DNA of 64,000 bases from Pantoea brenneri (GCA_002095305.1 MIEI01000004.1:1-64000); one strand, 5' to 3'. Positions 18,434 through 27,063 are shown, counted from the stretch's first letter. Made by a program: numbers and translations. The notes: generated by a model from the sequence alone, not told the origin.

Positions 18434-19440
18434 ATGACCATTCATGAATTCCAGCCAGCAATGGCGGCCCGCGCGGGAAGCGAACAGTTACTGCAGGTGA
18501 AGGATTTGCGCGTCACCTTCGGCACTCACGACGGCGATGTGACCGCCGTCAACGATCTTAACTTTTCGCTGCGCGCCGGTGAGACGCTGGGTATTGTCGG
18601 CGAATCCGGTTCCGGCAAATCACAGACCGCCTTCGCCCTGATGGGGCTGCTGGCTAAAAACGGCCGTATCGGCGGCTCGGCGCTGTTCAACGGCAAGGAG
18701 ATCCTCAACCTGCCCGAGCACCAGCTTAACCGGCTGCGCGCCGAGCAGATTGCCATGATCTTCCAGGACCCGATGACCTCGCTCAACCCCTACATGCGGG
18801 TCGGTGAGCAGTTAATGGAAGTGCTGAAGCTGCACAAGGGCATGAACAGCGCCCAGGCCTCGAAGAGTCGGTCAGAATGCTGGACGCGGTGAAAATGCCA
18901 GAAGCACGCAAGCGGATGAGAATGTATCCGCATGAGTTCTCCGGCGGGATGCGTCAGCGTGTGATGATCGCCATGGCGCTGCTGTGCCGGCCAAAACTGC
19001 TGATTGCTGATGAGCCGACCACGGCGCTCGACGTGACGGTGCAGGCGCAGATTATGACGCTGCTCAACGATCTCAAACGTGAGTTCAACACCGCCATTAT
19101 CATGATCACTCACGATCTCGGCGTCGTCGCCGGGATCTGCGACAAAGTGCTGGTGATGTACGCCGGACGTACCATGGAATATGGCCGCGCTCGTGACGTT
19201 TTCTATCAGCCGGCGCACCCGTATTCAATCGGCCTGCTGAATGCGGTGCCGCGTCTGGATGCTGAAGGCGAGAGTCTGACTACCATTCCCGGCAATCCGC
19301 CTAACCTGCTGCGTCTGCCGCCGGGCTGCCCGTTCCAGCCGCGTTGTCCACATGCGATGGATATCTGTGCCAAAGCGCCGCCGCTGGAACCGTTCGGGGA
19401 TGGCGTTTACGTGCCTGCTTTAAGCCGGTGGAGGAATTAG
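18434..19440 (+). pseudogene. oppD: Oligopeptide ABC transporter ATPase OppD, frameshifted
   Basis: ATPase subunit of the Opp importer, about 335 residues if repaired. The first part carries Walker A (GESGSGKSQT), Q-loop (FQDPMTSLNPY) and ends off-frame after HKGMNSAQA. The second part carries the ABC signature (FSGGMRQRV), Walker B ([12 protein letters not shown]), the switch His (MITHDLG) and the C-terminal peptide-transporter zinc/4Fe-4S-like Cys region ([16 protein letters not shown]). Adding one T at about 18860 restores the family sequence QAFEESVRML. With intact neighbours, a sequencing indel is the likelier cause. Confidence 0.9.
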
Positions 19441-19441
19441 T

Positions 19442-20443
19442 ATGAGCGCCGTAGCCGAAAAAAGAGTGTTACTGGAAATCGCCGACCTCAAGGTGCATTT
19501 CGATATCAAAGATGGCAAGCAGTGGTTCTGGCAGCCGTCAAAGACCCTGAAAGCGGTGGATGGCGTCAGCCTGCGCCTGTACGAAGGGGAGACGCTGGGC
19601 GTGGTTGGCGAATCGGGCTGCGGTAAATCGACGCTGGCCCGGGCGATTATCGGCCTGGTTAAAGCCACCGACGGTCGGGTTGCATGGCTGGGACGCGATC
19701 TGCTGGGGCAGAGCGAAGAGGAGTGGCGCAAGGCGCGCAGTGACATCCAGATGATCTTCCAGGACCCGCTGGCTTCGCTCAATCCGCGTATGACCATCGG
19801 CGATATCATTGCAGAGCCGTTGCGCACCTATCATCCGAAAATGGCGCGTCAGGAAGTCAAAGATCGCGTCAAAAATATGATGATGAAGGTCGGTCTGCTA
19901 CCGAACCTGATCAACCGCTATCCGCATGAGTTTTCCGGCGGCCAGTGCCAGCGTATCGGTATCGCGCGTGCGCTGATCCTCGAGCCTAAGCTGATTATCT
20001 GTGATGAGCCGGTGTCAGCTCTCGACGTATCGATCCAGGCGCAGGTGGTGAATCTGCTGCAGCAGTTGCAGCGCGAAATGGGGCTGTCGCTGATCTTTAT
20101 CGCGCACGATCTGGCGGTAGTGAAACACATCTCCGATCGGGTGCTGGTGATGTATCTCGGTCATGCGGTCGAACTCGGCACCTACAGCGAGGTCTACAGC
20201 AACCCGCAGCATCCTTACACCAAAGCGCTGATGTCAGCGGTGCCGATTCCCGATCCGGATCTGGAAAAGAACAAGCAGATTCAGCTACTGGAAGGGGAGT
20301 TGCCGTCTCCGATCAATCCGCCGTCAGGCTGCGTGTTTCGCACCCGCTGCCCGATTGCCGGACCGGAGTGCGCTAAAACCCGGCCGCTGCTGGAAGGCAG
20401 TTTCCGCCACGCGGTCTCCTGCCTCAAGGTCGACCCGTTATAA
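19442..20443 (+). CDS. oppF: Oligopeptide ABC transporter ATPase OppF
   Basis: 333-aa ABC ATPase that partners OppD. Walker A is GESGCGKSTLAR, signature FSGGQCQRIGIARAL, Walker B LIICDEPVSALD, switch His FIAHDLAVV, and the C-terminal Cys-rich tail CVFRTRCPIAGPEC is typical of peptide importers. It starts two bases after the oppD stop and ends the operon. Confidence 0.97.
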   Translation: MSAVAEKRVLLEIADLKVHFDIKDGKQWFWQPSKTLKAVDGVSLRLYEGETLGVVGESGCGKSTLARAIIGLVKATDGRVAWLGRDLLGQSEEEWRKARSDIQMIFQDPLASLNPRMTIGDIIAEPLRTYHPKMARQEVKDRVKNMMMKVGLLPNLINRYPHEFSGGQCQRIGIARALILEPKLIICDEPVSALDVSIQAQVVNLLQQLQREMGLSLIFIAHDLAVVKHISDRVLVMYLGHAVELGTYSEVYSNPQHPYTKALMSAVPIPDPDLEKNKQIQLLEGELPSPINPPSGCVFRTRCPIAGPECAKTRPLLEGSFRHAVSCLKVDPL

Positions 20444-20448
20444 TGCAA

Positions 20449-20476
20449 AACGCCGGGCAGTGGCCCGGCGTTTTTT
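20449..20476 (+). terminator. Terminator of the opp operon
   Basis: Ten-base perfect stem AACGCCGGGC/GCCCGGCGTT, loop AGTG, then six Ts. The inverted A/T flanks could also serve the convergent yciU. Confidence 0.9.
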
Positions 20477-20489
20477 ATCGCTGCGACGG

Positions 20490-20813
20490 CTATTCACGCC
20501 ACAGGATATGACACAGCTTGTGGTCTTTTTCACGGCACAGCAGTACGCGTGCAAAGACGTCGGTAATCGGTTCACCATCCGCTTCACCCAGCCCAATCAC
20601 CACTTCCGCGAAAAAGTCAGGATTCAGATCGAAATCAACATGTTCCTGCCAGTCATCAGAAGGATCGAACAGCTCAGCGCCGCCACGTTCTTCGAACTGC
20701 AGATTAAAAAGGATGATGTCTGCCGGATCGAGATTATCGCCTGCCAGCTCAAGAAAAATATCGTAAGCCTGTTCCAGCGTTTCGTCTTCAGTAAGGCGAT
20801 TATTTAAATCCAT
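20490..20813 (-). CDS. yciU: YciU, DUF440 acidic protein
   Basis: 107-aa, strongly acidic protein of the YciU/UPF0263 family, proposed as a dsDNA mimic; function not settled. Acidic runs include [17 protein letters not shown]. It sits just upstream of cls on the opposite side of the opp terminator, as in E. coli. Confidence 0.92.
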   Translation of the reverse strand: MDLNNRLTEDETLEQAYDIFLELAGDNLDPADIILFNLQFEERGGAELFDPSDDWQEHVDFDLNPDFFAEVVIGLGEADGEPITDVFARVLLCREKDHKLCHILWRE

Positions 20814-20858
20814 GGTCTGTCCTGTCTGCCTGCGGGCGTTTACACAATTTGGCTCGTT

Positions 20859-22319
20859 TTACAGTAAAGGGCTAAAGAAGTAAAACAGTCGTTCGACGAT
20901 GCGTTGCCACCAGGCACGTTTTGACCAGCGCTTACCATCCAGCAGGCGTGAGCGGGCAATATAGTCATCCTGCACGCAGGCCAGATCGCTGCCAAATCCG
21001 GCATCGTCTACCACCAGTGTAATCTCAAAATTGAGCCACAGGCTGCGCATATCAAGATTTACCGTGCCGACCAGGCTGAGCTGTCCATCAACCAGAACGC
21101 TTTTGGTATGCAGCAGACCATCTTCAAACTGATAAATTTTAACGCCCGCCTCCAGTAGTTCACTGAAGAACGCCCGGCTGGCCCAGCCCACCAGCAGGGA
21201 ATCGTTATGCCGAGGGACAATAATGCTGACATTCACGCCGCGCTGCGCCGCGGTGCAGATGGCATGCAGCAGATCGTCGCTTGGCACGAAGTAGGGCGTG
21301 GTCATGATCAGCTGTTCGCGAGCGGAATAGACCGCCGTCAGCAGCGCCTGATGGATCATATCCTCCGGGAAGCCAGGACCTGAGGCGATAACCTGCACCG
21401 TGTGCCCGCTCTCCTGCTCAAACGGCATGATATTGCGGTCGGGCGGTGGCGGCAGGATCCGTTTACCGGTTTCAATCTCCCAGTCGCAGCTGAAGACAAT
21501 CCCCATTGCGGTGGCCACCGGGCCTTCCATCCGCGCCATCAGATCGATCCACTGCCCGACGCCCGCGTTCTGCTTGAAGAAGCGCGGATCCACCAGATTC
21601 ATGCTGCCGGTGTAGGCAATATAGTTATCGATTAACACAATTTTGCGGTGCTGACGCAGATCCATCCGGCGCAGGAATACGTGCAGCAGGCTGACCTGTA
21701 ACGCTTCCACCACATCGATGCCGGCATTGCGCATCATGCCCACCCACGGACTGCGGAAAAAGGTGACGCTGCCAGCCGAGTCGAGCAGCAAACGGCAATG
21801 TACGCCGCGACGTGACGCCGCCATCAGCGACTCCGCCACTTCATCTGCCAGACCGCCAGGGTGCCAGATATAGAACACCATCTCGATATTGTGACGCGCC
21901 AGCTGGATGTCACGGATCAGCGCCTGCATCACATCATCCGAGCTGGTGAGCAGTTGCAGCTGGTTGCCTTTGACGCCAGCAATGCCCTGACGGTGATGAC
22001 AAAGCTCGAACAGCGAGCGCGCAACGTCGCTGTGTTCGGTGGCAAAGATTTCACGGCACTGCTTCAGATCGTTCAGCCAGCGGGCCGTCGAGGGCCACAT
22101 GGTGCGAGCGCGTTCGGCACGCCGTTTACCCAGGTGCAGTTCGCCAAAGGAGAGGTAGGCGATAATACCCACCAGCGGCAGAATATAGATAATCAGTAGC
22201 CAGGCCATCGCCGAGGTGACGGCGCGGCGCTTCATCAGTATTCGCAGGGTGACACCGGCGATCAGCAGCCAGTAGCCAAACAGCAGCATCCAACTGATCA
22301 GGGTGTAAAAAGTGGTCAT
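20859..22319 (-). CDS. clsA: Cardiolipin synthase A
   Basis: Membrane enzyme condensing two phosphatidylglycerol molecules to cardiolipin and glycerol. 486 aa with two N-terminal transmembrane helices and two phospholipase-D HKD motifs: [18 protein letters not shown] in the middle and [18 protein letters not shown] near the C terminus. Length equals E. coli ClsA. Confidence 0.97.
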   Translation of the reverse strand: MTTFYTLISWMLLFGYWLLIAGVTLRILMKRRAVTSAMAWLLIIYILPLVGIIAYLSFGELHLGKRRAERARTMWPSTARWLNDLKQCREIFATEHSDVARSLFELCHHRQGIAGVKGNQLQLLTSSDDVMQALIRDIQLARHNIEMVFYIWHPGGLADEVAESLMAASRRGVHCRLLLDSAGSVTFFRSPWVGMMRNAGIDVVEALQVSLLHVFLRRMDLRQHRKIVLIDNYIAYTGSMNLVDPRFFKQNAGVGQWIDLMARMEGPVATAMGIVFSCDWEIETGKRILPPPPDRNIMPFEQESGHTVQVIASGPGFPEDMIHQALLTAVYSAREQLIMTTPYFVPSDDLLHAICTAAQRGVNVSIIVPRHNDSLLVGWASRAFFSELLEAGVKIYQFEDGLLHTKSVLVDGQLSLVGTVNLDMRSLWLNFEITLVVDDAGFGSDLACVQDDYIARSRLLDGKRWSKRAWWQRIVERLFYFFSPLL

Positions 22320-22477
22320 TAAGTGGACATCCCGTTCGCGCTTTCGTCTGGCAAGTTTACGTGCTGTTGCGGGTCAGCGAAACCCCCTGACCTGAGCCAT
22401 CTGTTCAGATCCGATTTGGCATTGGCGATAAGATCTTTATAATACGTGCGCGTGAATTCGATGTCAGAGAGGAAGTG

Positions 22478-22651
22478 ATGAGACGAAGCAGAAATGAAGT
22501 GGCGCGCTGGAGAATGTTACGTCAGGTGCACCGCCGCCGTTCACGCTGGCTGGAAGGGCAGTCACGCCGTTATAAGCGTATCCACAGTATTCGCCATCAG
22601 CTGGCGCAGCAGCAGCGTCGCTCCATTCTGTTTATTACGCAACAGTTGTAA
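22478..22651 (+). CDS. yciY: YciY small basic protein
   Basis: 57-residue, very Arg-rich protein (begins MRRSRNEVARWRMLRQ, contains SRWLEGQSRRYKRIHSIRH) matching the YciY family of unknown function. An AGAGAGGAAGT ribosome site precedes the ATG. It is divergent from cls, the E. coli position. Too short for many gene callers. Confidence 0.85.
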   Translation: MRRSRNEVARWRMLRQVHRRRSRWLEGQSRRYKRIHSIRHQLAQQQRRSILFITQQL

Positions 22652-22749
22652 TCGCCGTCGCCGGTGCTGACGGTTCAGGCGGGCAACCGGGCAACCGGGC
22701 AGCCGGCTGGGGAGAATCCCCGGCACCTTCCCGCCAGTCCGATGCCGGC

Positions 22750-23070
22750 TCAGGCTTCGAAAAAGCCCATCTCCGCCAGAAAGTGGCGCGCCTGCAGATG
22801 CTCCTGTTGCGACGCGCCGCGATCCTTCACTTCACACATCAGGCAATCGGTTGGGCTGCCCACGCCCATCGGACGTCGGTAACCGGCGCGGTCATACCAT
22901 TCAAAAGACCACTTATCTGTTTTGCGATGGTAATAAATGGTTAACCAGGCAGAGCAGTTTGCCGGGTAGCCGCTCAGCACTTCTGTTTTCGGATCGGCAA
23001 TTCCCTGCACCCGGTATAACAGCTGATCGAAGAAAGTTGAGGCGCCCTGAATATTATAAGTTTTATGCAT
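22750..23070 (-). CDS. Conserved hypothetical protein, 106 aa
   Basis: I do not recognise this family. The 106-aa product is soluble, with no signal or membrane segment, begins MHKTYNIQGASTFFDQLLYRV and has a central aromatic stretch (LTIYYHRKTDKWSFEWYDRAG). A short AGG lies six bases upstream of ATG. It lies in the accessory patch between yciY and tonB, where E. coli has kch. Coding potential is supported by composition and length rather than homology I can name. Confidence 0.6.
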   Translation of the reverse strand: MHKTYNIQGASTFFDQLLYRVQGIADPKTEVLSGYPANCSAWLTIYYHRKTDKWSFEWYDRAGYRRPMGVGSPTDCLMCEVKDRGASQQEHLQARHFLAEMGFFEA

Positions 23071-23447
23071 ATTGAGCCTGCGACTGTGCTGTAGCGTCCA
23101 TTCTGCGTGTCAGAGTGTAATAAAGAAGTCATAAATGTAGACAGCGATGCGCAATAATTCCTGTTCAGGCTAAAAAAAAATCTTTCAGCACGCGCTTTTA
23201 TCACTGTCGGCGACGTCTCACGCGAGTCCCGTCAGGCGCTAATGGCGGGCTGGCGAAGCCTCCCGCGGCGATTACGGTTAATTCTGTACAACTTTACAAT
23301 CACGCAAGTGACTGTTTGATGGCCATTTATTTCTTTGATTGCTGTTTCAATGCAAATAACAGCGTAAATACCTGTACAACCATCCTTGGGTTGTATAGCT
23401 TTACTGCATCGGTTGTAAAAATTAAACGAACTCTATGAGGGTTAACC
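23071..23447. other. Intergenic region upstream of ycgZ
   Basis: About 375 bases between the 106-aa gene and ycgZ. The last 170 bases contain repeated TGTACAAC and GGTTGTA half-sites (around 23285, 23373, 23389 and 23412), including a dyad placed like a MerR-type operator. No gene is seen. Confidence 0.5.
23369..23399 (+). promoter_or_regulatory. MerR-type dyad and candidate ycgZ promoter
   Basis: Inverted repeat TACAACC-N7-GGTTGTA (23375-23395) occupies a 19-base interval between a weak -35 (TACCTG, 23369) and a -10-like TATAGC (23394). Long 19-base spacers with a central dyad are the hallmark of MerR-family regulation. E. coli ycgZ is controlled by the MerR-like BluR, which makes the match meaningful, but the regulator gene is not in this window. 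Confidence 0.5.
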
Positions 23448-23690
23448 ATGCAAACCAACGTACGAATTCCGGCCTCCATTGCTGATATTTCTGCCTATCT
23501 CAACAGTGCCGCTCTGCCGTCGCAGCAGGCGATTCTGGGTTCAGTGGTAACCGAGATTATGCGTTCCGGACGCAGTCTCAATCGTAAGGCGATCTGTACC
23601 CGATTGATTAGCCGCTTGCAGGATGTCACCAGTGCGGAAGAAGAACAGCATTACCATGCGCTGATTGGCTTACTGCTGGATCGTAATTAA
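23448..23690 (+). CDS. ycgZ: YcgZ-like two-component connector-type small protein
   Basis: 80-aa protein aligning well with E. coli YcgZ, especially GSVVTEIMRSGRSLNRKAIC and EEEQHYHALIGLLL. YcgZ/YmgA/AriR proteins act on the Rcs phosphorelay and biofilm programme under cold and blue light in E. coli. A GAGGG ribosome site precedes ATG. It stands alone here rather than in a ycgZ-ymgA-ariR operon. Confidence 0.8.
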   Translation: MQTNVRIPASIADISAYLNSAALPSQQAILGSVVTEIMRSGRSLNRKAICTRLISRLQDVTSAEEEQHYHALIGLLLDRN

Positions 23691-23837
23691 TTCGCTGGTG
23701 AGTGCATGTGCGCTATAGCTGGCGTTGCCCGCGCGCTACCGCATCGCCGCAAATTGCCAGGGAAAATGCAGCCCGCCACCTTCTGATGTCTGGCGAGCAA
23801 GCCAGGCTTCAGATACCGCGCAAGCGGGTGGACCATA

Positions 23838-23866
23838 TTGACAAGGCGTCAGCGTTTTTGTAGAAA
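23838..23866 (+). promoter_or_regulatory. Sigma-70 promoter of candidate small RNA
   Basis: TTGACA (perfect -35) and TAGAAA (-10-like) separated by exactly 17 bases. Predicted transcription start is about 23873. No open frame with a ribosome site follows before the terminator. Confidence 0.55.
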
Positions 23867-23872
23867 TTAGCC

Positions 23873-23958
23873 ATCTTTCGTGATCGTTTTTCGTTGTCCA
23901 ATCATTCATCTCTCACGGAAGATCGAAGCCCTGCCAGACCGGCAGGGCTTTTGTTTTT
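23873..23958 (+). ncRNA. Candidate trans-acting small RNA, about 86 nt
   Basis: Bounded by a good promoter (23838-23866) and a strong intrinsic terminator with ten-base stem AAGCCCTGCC/GGCAGGGCTT (23926-23950) and a T-rich tail, the layout of Hfq-dependent sRNAs. The single-stranded part is U/C-rich (CGTTTTTCGTTGTCC, CATTCATCTCTCACGGAAG). I do not recognise it as a known enterobacterial sRNA. It could instead be the terminator of a ycgZ transcript. Confidence 0.45.
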
Positions 23959-23980
23959 CCCCACGTCAATCCGCTCATGA

Positions 23981-24046
23981 TCAATCCAGTAAATAGATGC
24001 CCGCAACAATCGCGCTGACAGACATGATATGCAGCAATTCGGTCAT
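23981..24046 (-). CDS. Putative 21-aa membrane microprotein
   Basis: A 22-codon frame begins ATG at 24046 with a strong ribosome site (GGAGAGG, seven bases upstream) and encodes a mostly hydrophobic peptide containing LLHIMSVSAIVAGIYLL, able to span a membrane once. I do not recognise it. Size and ribosome site resemble known enterobacterial single-span microproteins. Confidence 0.45.
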   Translation of the reverse strand: MTELLHIMSVSAIVAGIYLLD

Positions 24047-24422
24047 GACGGCCTCTCCTGTTGTGTTTAACGGTCCTTTCAGTCAAGAACAGGCTGGCTG
24101 ATTGGTCAAAAAAATTTACATTTTTACCGACCAGTATGCGGTGGTGATGCCAGCTTTCTTAATTAATCCGCTGAAAATTAACTCTTCCTGACACTTGTCG
24201 CTGCGGTTATTGTTTAGCGATGCTAAGTGTTGCTGGGTGGGACACACTACGCCAGCGGATTGTTCAGACGCCTGTCAGCAGGCGTGAAAATTTACGCTGC
24301 GCTAAACCGGTAAGAATCACTGCGGATCGGGGAGCGGTGCATGCAGTTTTTAACAGCACCTCGGATTGCTGTTTTTCAGATCCGGCGATAAATTGATAAG
24401 AAATACCTTTGGGAGTCAGTCG

Positions 24423-24902
24423 ATGAAGAAGAAATCAAACCGTGGCGTTATCGCCTTAGCCTGCTGTCTGCTGTTCACCTCGCCCGCGTTACTGGCCAAT
24501 CCGGGTAACGGCAATGGTAACGGCAATGGTCATGGACATTCCGCCCATCATGGTGGCAAAGGCGAAGGCAAAAACGGCAAAGATCATTCGTCTAAGAGCA
24601 AAAAGAACAAGGGCGGCGATCCTCACCGGGCCGAGTCAGAGATCAGCTATGCGTTCGCACGCGATCTGGCCAGACAGTATGGGCTGACCGGTTATTCATC
24701 GCTGCCACCGGGTATTGCGAAAAATCTTGCGCGGGGTAAACCTTTGCCGCCCGGGATCGCCAAACGATCGGTGCCGCCTTCAATGCTGGACAACCTGCCG
24801 GATTATCCTGGTTATCAATGGAAAATTGTCGGGGATAACCTGGTGCTGATTGCGCTCAGTACTGCGGTGGTGACGGCGATCATCAATAACGTCTTCGATT
24901 AA
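24423..24902 (+). CDS. CigR-family periplasmic/inner-membrane protein
   Basis: 159-aa protein with signal peptide (GVIALACCLLFTSPALLA), a Gly/Asn/His/Lys-rich low-complexity stretch (NGNGNGNGHGHSAHHGGKG onward), then the repeated motif PPGIAKNLARGKPLPPGIAK characteristic of the CigR/RcnB-like family, and a hydrophobic C terminus (LVLIALSTAVVTAIINNVF). Salmonella CigR is an anti-virulence factor; the role here is unknown. Start at 24423 chosen for its signal peptide; a longer frame from 24366 would mask it. Confidence 0.78.
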   Translation: MKKKSNRGVIALACCLLFTSPALLANPGNGNGNGNGHGHSAHHGGKGEGKNGKDHSSKSKKNKGGDPHRAESEISYAFARDLARQYGLTGYSSLPPGIAKNLARGKPLPPGIAKRSVPPSMLDNLPDYPGYQWKIVGDNLVLIALSTAVVTAIINNVFD

Positions 24903-25017
24903 GCTAAGCGGGCGACACGAATCGAAAAAAAACTGCCGGACTGAACTGCGCCCCAAAAGCTGGACACCCAACCGGGCAGGGTGCAGTTTTTTATTTTGAA
25001 TTCGGCCGGCAAAGGGT

Positions 25018-25206
25018 TTAACCGGCCAGTCGCGCCTGCGCGGTCAGCAGCAGGGTTACGTTCACCAACTGCAGCGCCGCTGCCAGCACAACGCACATCA
25101 CAATCAGCTGTTTTTTCTTACGCCAGCCGTGGACCCGCCATAAATAGAGCGCGGTCCCAATCAGCGCCACGATCGGCACCAGCAGCGCCAGAATCATCAT
25201 TTGCAT
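25018..25206 (-). CDS. Small two-span membrane protein, hypothetical
   Basis: 62 aa with two hydrophobic segments (MILALLVPIVALIGTALYLW and LIVMCVVLAAALQLVNVTLL) separated by a basic loop HGWRKKKQ. Not a family I recognise by name. Several ATGs cluster at the start (25206, 25200, 25197), so the exact N terminus is uncertain. It precedes the convergent CigR-family gene and is just downstream of yciI on the minus strand. Confidence 0.6.
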   Translation of the reverse strand: MQMMILALLVPIVALIGTALYLWRVHGWRKKKQLIVMCVVLAAALQLVNVTLLLTAQARLAG

Positions 25207-25280
25207 TATTGCTTCATCCGAAAAACAAAAATGGCTTCTGTGCGCCGCACCGAAGCCATTTCTTTACCTGGTCCGCGCGA

Positions 25281-25577
25281 TCAGAAAACGCGTTTAAACG
25301 GTTTCACGGCGACCTGTTTATAGACGCCAGCGGCAATATAGGGATCATCTTCTGCCCACGACTGCGCTGCTTCTAATGACGGGAACTCGGCAATCACGGT
25401 AGAACCGGTGAAGCCCGCCACGCCCGGATCGTTGCTGTCGACAGCAGGCATCGGACCCGCAATGATCAGGCGTCCTTCTTCATGCAGTAGTTTCAGGCGA
25501 GCCAGATGAGCAGGGCGCACCGCGTTACGTTTTTCCAGTGAATCTGCGTTGTCTTCTGCATAAATGACGTAAAGCAC
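25281..25577 (-). CDS. yciI: YciI family protein
   Basis: 98-aa protein of the YciI/muconolactone-isomerase-like fold, same length as E. coli YciI, function unknown. The conserved His is in RPAHLARL and the conserved Asp in SWAEDDPY. Start is GTG at 25577 behind GGGAG. It is divergent from tonB, the E. coli arrangement. Confidence 0.93.
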   Translation of the reverse strand: MLYVIYAEDNADSLEKRNAVRPAHLARLKLLHEEGRLIIAGPMPAVDSNDPGVAGFTGSTVIAEFPSLEAAQSWAEDDPYIAAGVYKQVAVKPFKRVF

Positions 25578-25719
25578 TTGGGAGCTCCCATTAACTCTTC
25601 AGAATTTCGCAACACGTTAAGGGATTGCCGATCAGAGTGCAAATGAAACCTCTGACCACTGCAATGCTCAGCATAAAGGGCTAAAAAGCGCTTTTCTTTC
25701 GGCCGGATGGCGGGAGTTA

Positions 25720-25748
25720 TTGAAACTGATTGCTATTTGCATTTAAAA
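25720..25748 (+). promoter_or_regulatory. tonB promoter with overlapping Fur-like site
   Basis: -35 TTGAAA (25720), -10 TAAAAT after an 18-base spacer; the spacer contains GATTGCTATTTGCATTTA, which I recall as conserved with the E. coli tonB promoter. A degenerate Fur-box match covers 25722-25740, consistent with iron repression of tonB. Confidence 0.55.
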
Positions 25749-25763
25749 TCGGCTCTTCATTCA

Positions 25764-26534
25764 ATGACTGCGACTGTTATGACCACGCTGACTATGCCAT
25801 TACCAAAACGCACGCCTGTCTCCATGTTATTGTCTGTTGCTTTACATGGTGCCGTAATTGCCGGCATTCTTTATGCCTCATTCCATCAGGTGCTCGAAGT
25901 CCCTAAAGCGTCGCAGCCTATCAGCGTAACCATGGTCGCCCCTGAAATTCAGCCTGAGCCGGCGCCGGCAGTGGTTGAGCCGCCTGCCCCACAGCCTGAA
26001 CCGCAGCCGGAACCTGAACCAGTACCAGAACCTCAGCCGGCCCCGGAACCCCCAAAGGCCGAGCCGGTGCCGATTCCTAAGCCGGAACCGAAGCCCAAAC
26101 CTAAACCGAAGCCGGAACATAAGCGTGAGCAGCCTAAACGCGAAGTCAAACCGCGTCAGGAGAGCAAGCCGCAGGCTAATCCGTTTAAGCAGGAGGCGCC
26201 CGCTACTCAGAACAAGCCGACCGCCGCGCCGAAGTCGACGCCAGCACCGAGTCAGACGGTCTCTAATGGGCCGAAAGCACTGAGCGTCAGCAAGCCAGGC
26301 TATCCACCGCGTGCACTGGCGCTACGTGTAGAAGGCCGGGTGAGAGTCAAATTTGATGTCGACAGCGAAGGGCGGGTGGATAACATCCAGATACTTTCCG
26401 CTGAGCCGCGTAATATGTTTGAACGCTCAGTTAAACAGGCGATGAAGCAGTGGCGTTACCAGAGTGGGCGTCCGGGGCAGGGCCTGACCATGAACATTGT
26501 GTTTAAGATCAGTGGCGGAGCCAGTATCGAATAG
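25764..26534 (+). CDS. tonB: Energy transducer TonB
   Basis: Inner-membrane anchored periplasmic protein that, with ExbBD, drives TonB-dependent outer-membrane receptors. The N-terminal transmembrane helix has the essential S...H pattern in LLSVALHGAVIAG; then a long Pro-rich Glu-Pro and Lys-Pro repeat region (about residues 60-140), and a C-terminal domain ending in the YPPRALALRVEGRVRVKFDV to FKISGG segment. 256 aa from ATG 25764; ATG at 25779 is an equally plausible start as neither has a clear ribosome site. Confidence 0.95.
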   Translation: MTATVMTTLTMPLPKRTPVSMLLSVALHGAVIAGILYASFHQVLEVPKASQPISVTMVAPEIQPEPAPAVVEPPAPQPEPQPEPEPVPEPQPAPEPPKAEPVPIPKPEPKPKPKPKPEHKREQPKREVKPRQESKPQANPFKQEAPATQNKPTAAPKSTPAPSQTVSNGPKALSVSKPGYPPRALALRVEGRVRVKFDVDSEGRVDNIQILSAEPRNMFERSVKQAMKQWRYQSGRPGQGLTMNIVFKISGGASIE

Positions 26535-26538
26535 AAAG

Positions 26539-26573
26539 CTGGCGGTCAGGTAACAAGCTTGCCTGACCGCCAG
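26539..26573. terminator. Hairpin between convergent tonB and yciA
   Basis: Twelve-base perfect inverted repeat CTGGCGGTCAGG/CCTGACCGCCAG with an 11-base loop. Neither side has a clear T run, so its terminator role is inferred from position. Confidence 0.5.
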
Positions 26574-26581
26574 GCGACCGG

Positions 26582-27013
26582 TTAATCGCTGGGTTGCTGA
26601 TTGGCCCGTCCGGCAGGCAGCGGACGTGAATTACCGTCATTGTCGACCGCGACGTAGATAAATACCGCTTCGGTGGCACAGTACGTCTGCCCAATCGGCT
26701 CTGACGACACCTTCTTAATCCACACTTCGACATTGATGGTCATCGAACTGTTGCCGGTACGGATGCAGCGTGCATGACAACTGACCACATCGCCCACCGC
26801 CACCGGTTTCATAAATGACATGCCATCAACCCGCACCGTAACCACCCGGCCTTCGGCAATTTCTTTGGCCAGGATCGCACCGCCCATATCCATCTGAGAC
26901 ATCAGCCAGCCGCCAAAAATATCGCCGTTGGCGTTGGTGTCTGCTGGCATGGCTAACGTACGTAACACCATTTCGCCTTGCGGCAACTTATGTTTTTCGC
27001 CCATTGCTTTCAT
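26582..27013 (-). CDS. yciA: Acyl-CoA thioesterase YciA
   Basis: Hotdog-fold acyl-CoA thioester hydrolase with broad substrate range. The catalytic Asp segment NANGDIFGGWLMSQMD and GRVVTVRVDGMSFMKPVAVG are diagnostic. 143 aa from 27013; ATG at 27004 gives 140 aa and the spacing from AGAAGA is similar. Upstream lie yciB and yciC on the same strand. Confidence 0.94.
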   Translation of the reverse strand: MKAMGEKHKLPQGEMVLRTLAMPADTNANGDIFGGWLMSQMDMGGAILAKEIAEGRVVTVRVDGMSFMKPVAVGDVVSCHARCIRTGNSSMTINVEVWIKKVSSEPIGQTYCATEAVFIYVAVDNDGNSRPLPAGRANQQPSD

Positions 27014-27063
27014 TCTTCTGCAGGTGATCGCTAAAAAAATGCCCGGCATAGCGGGCAGAGTGA

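Larger units (their letters stand above)
23691..24422. other. Long intergenic stretch with sRNA and microprotein candidates
   Basis: About 730 bases lacking any long open frame. It contains a promoter-terminator unit at 23838-23958 (candidate small RNA) and a 21-codon frame on the minus strand at 23981-24046, each listed separately. The rest (24050-24420) shows nothing I can name apart from the leader of the CigR-family gene. Confidence 0.5.
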
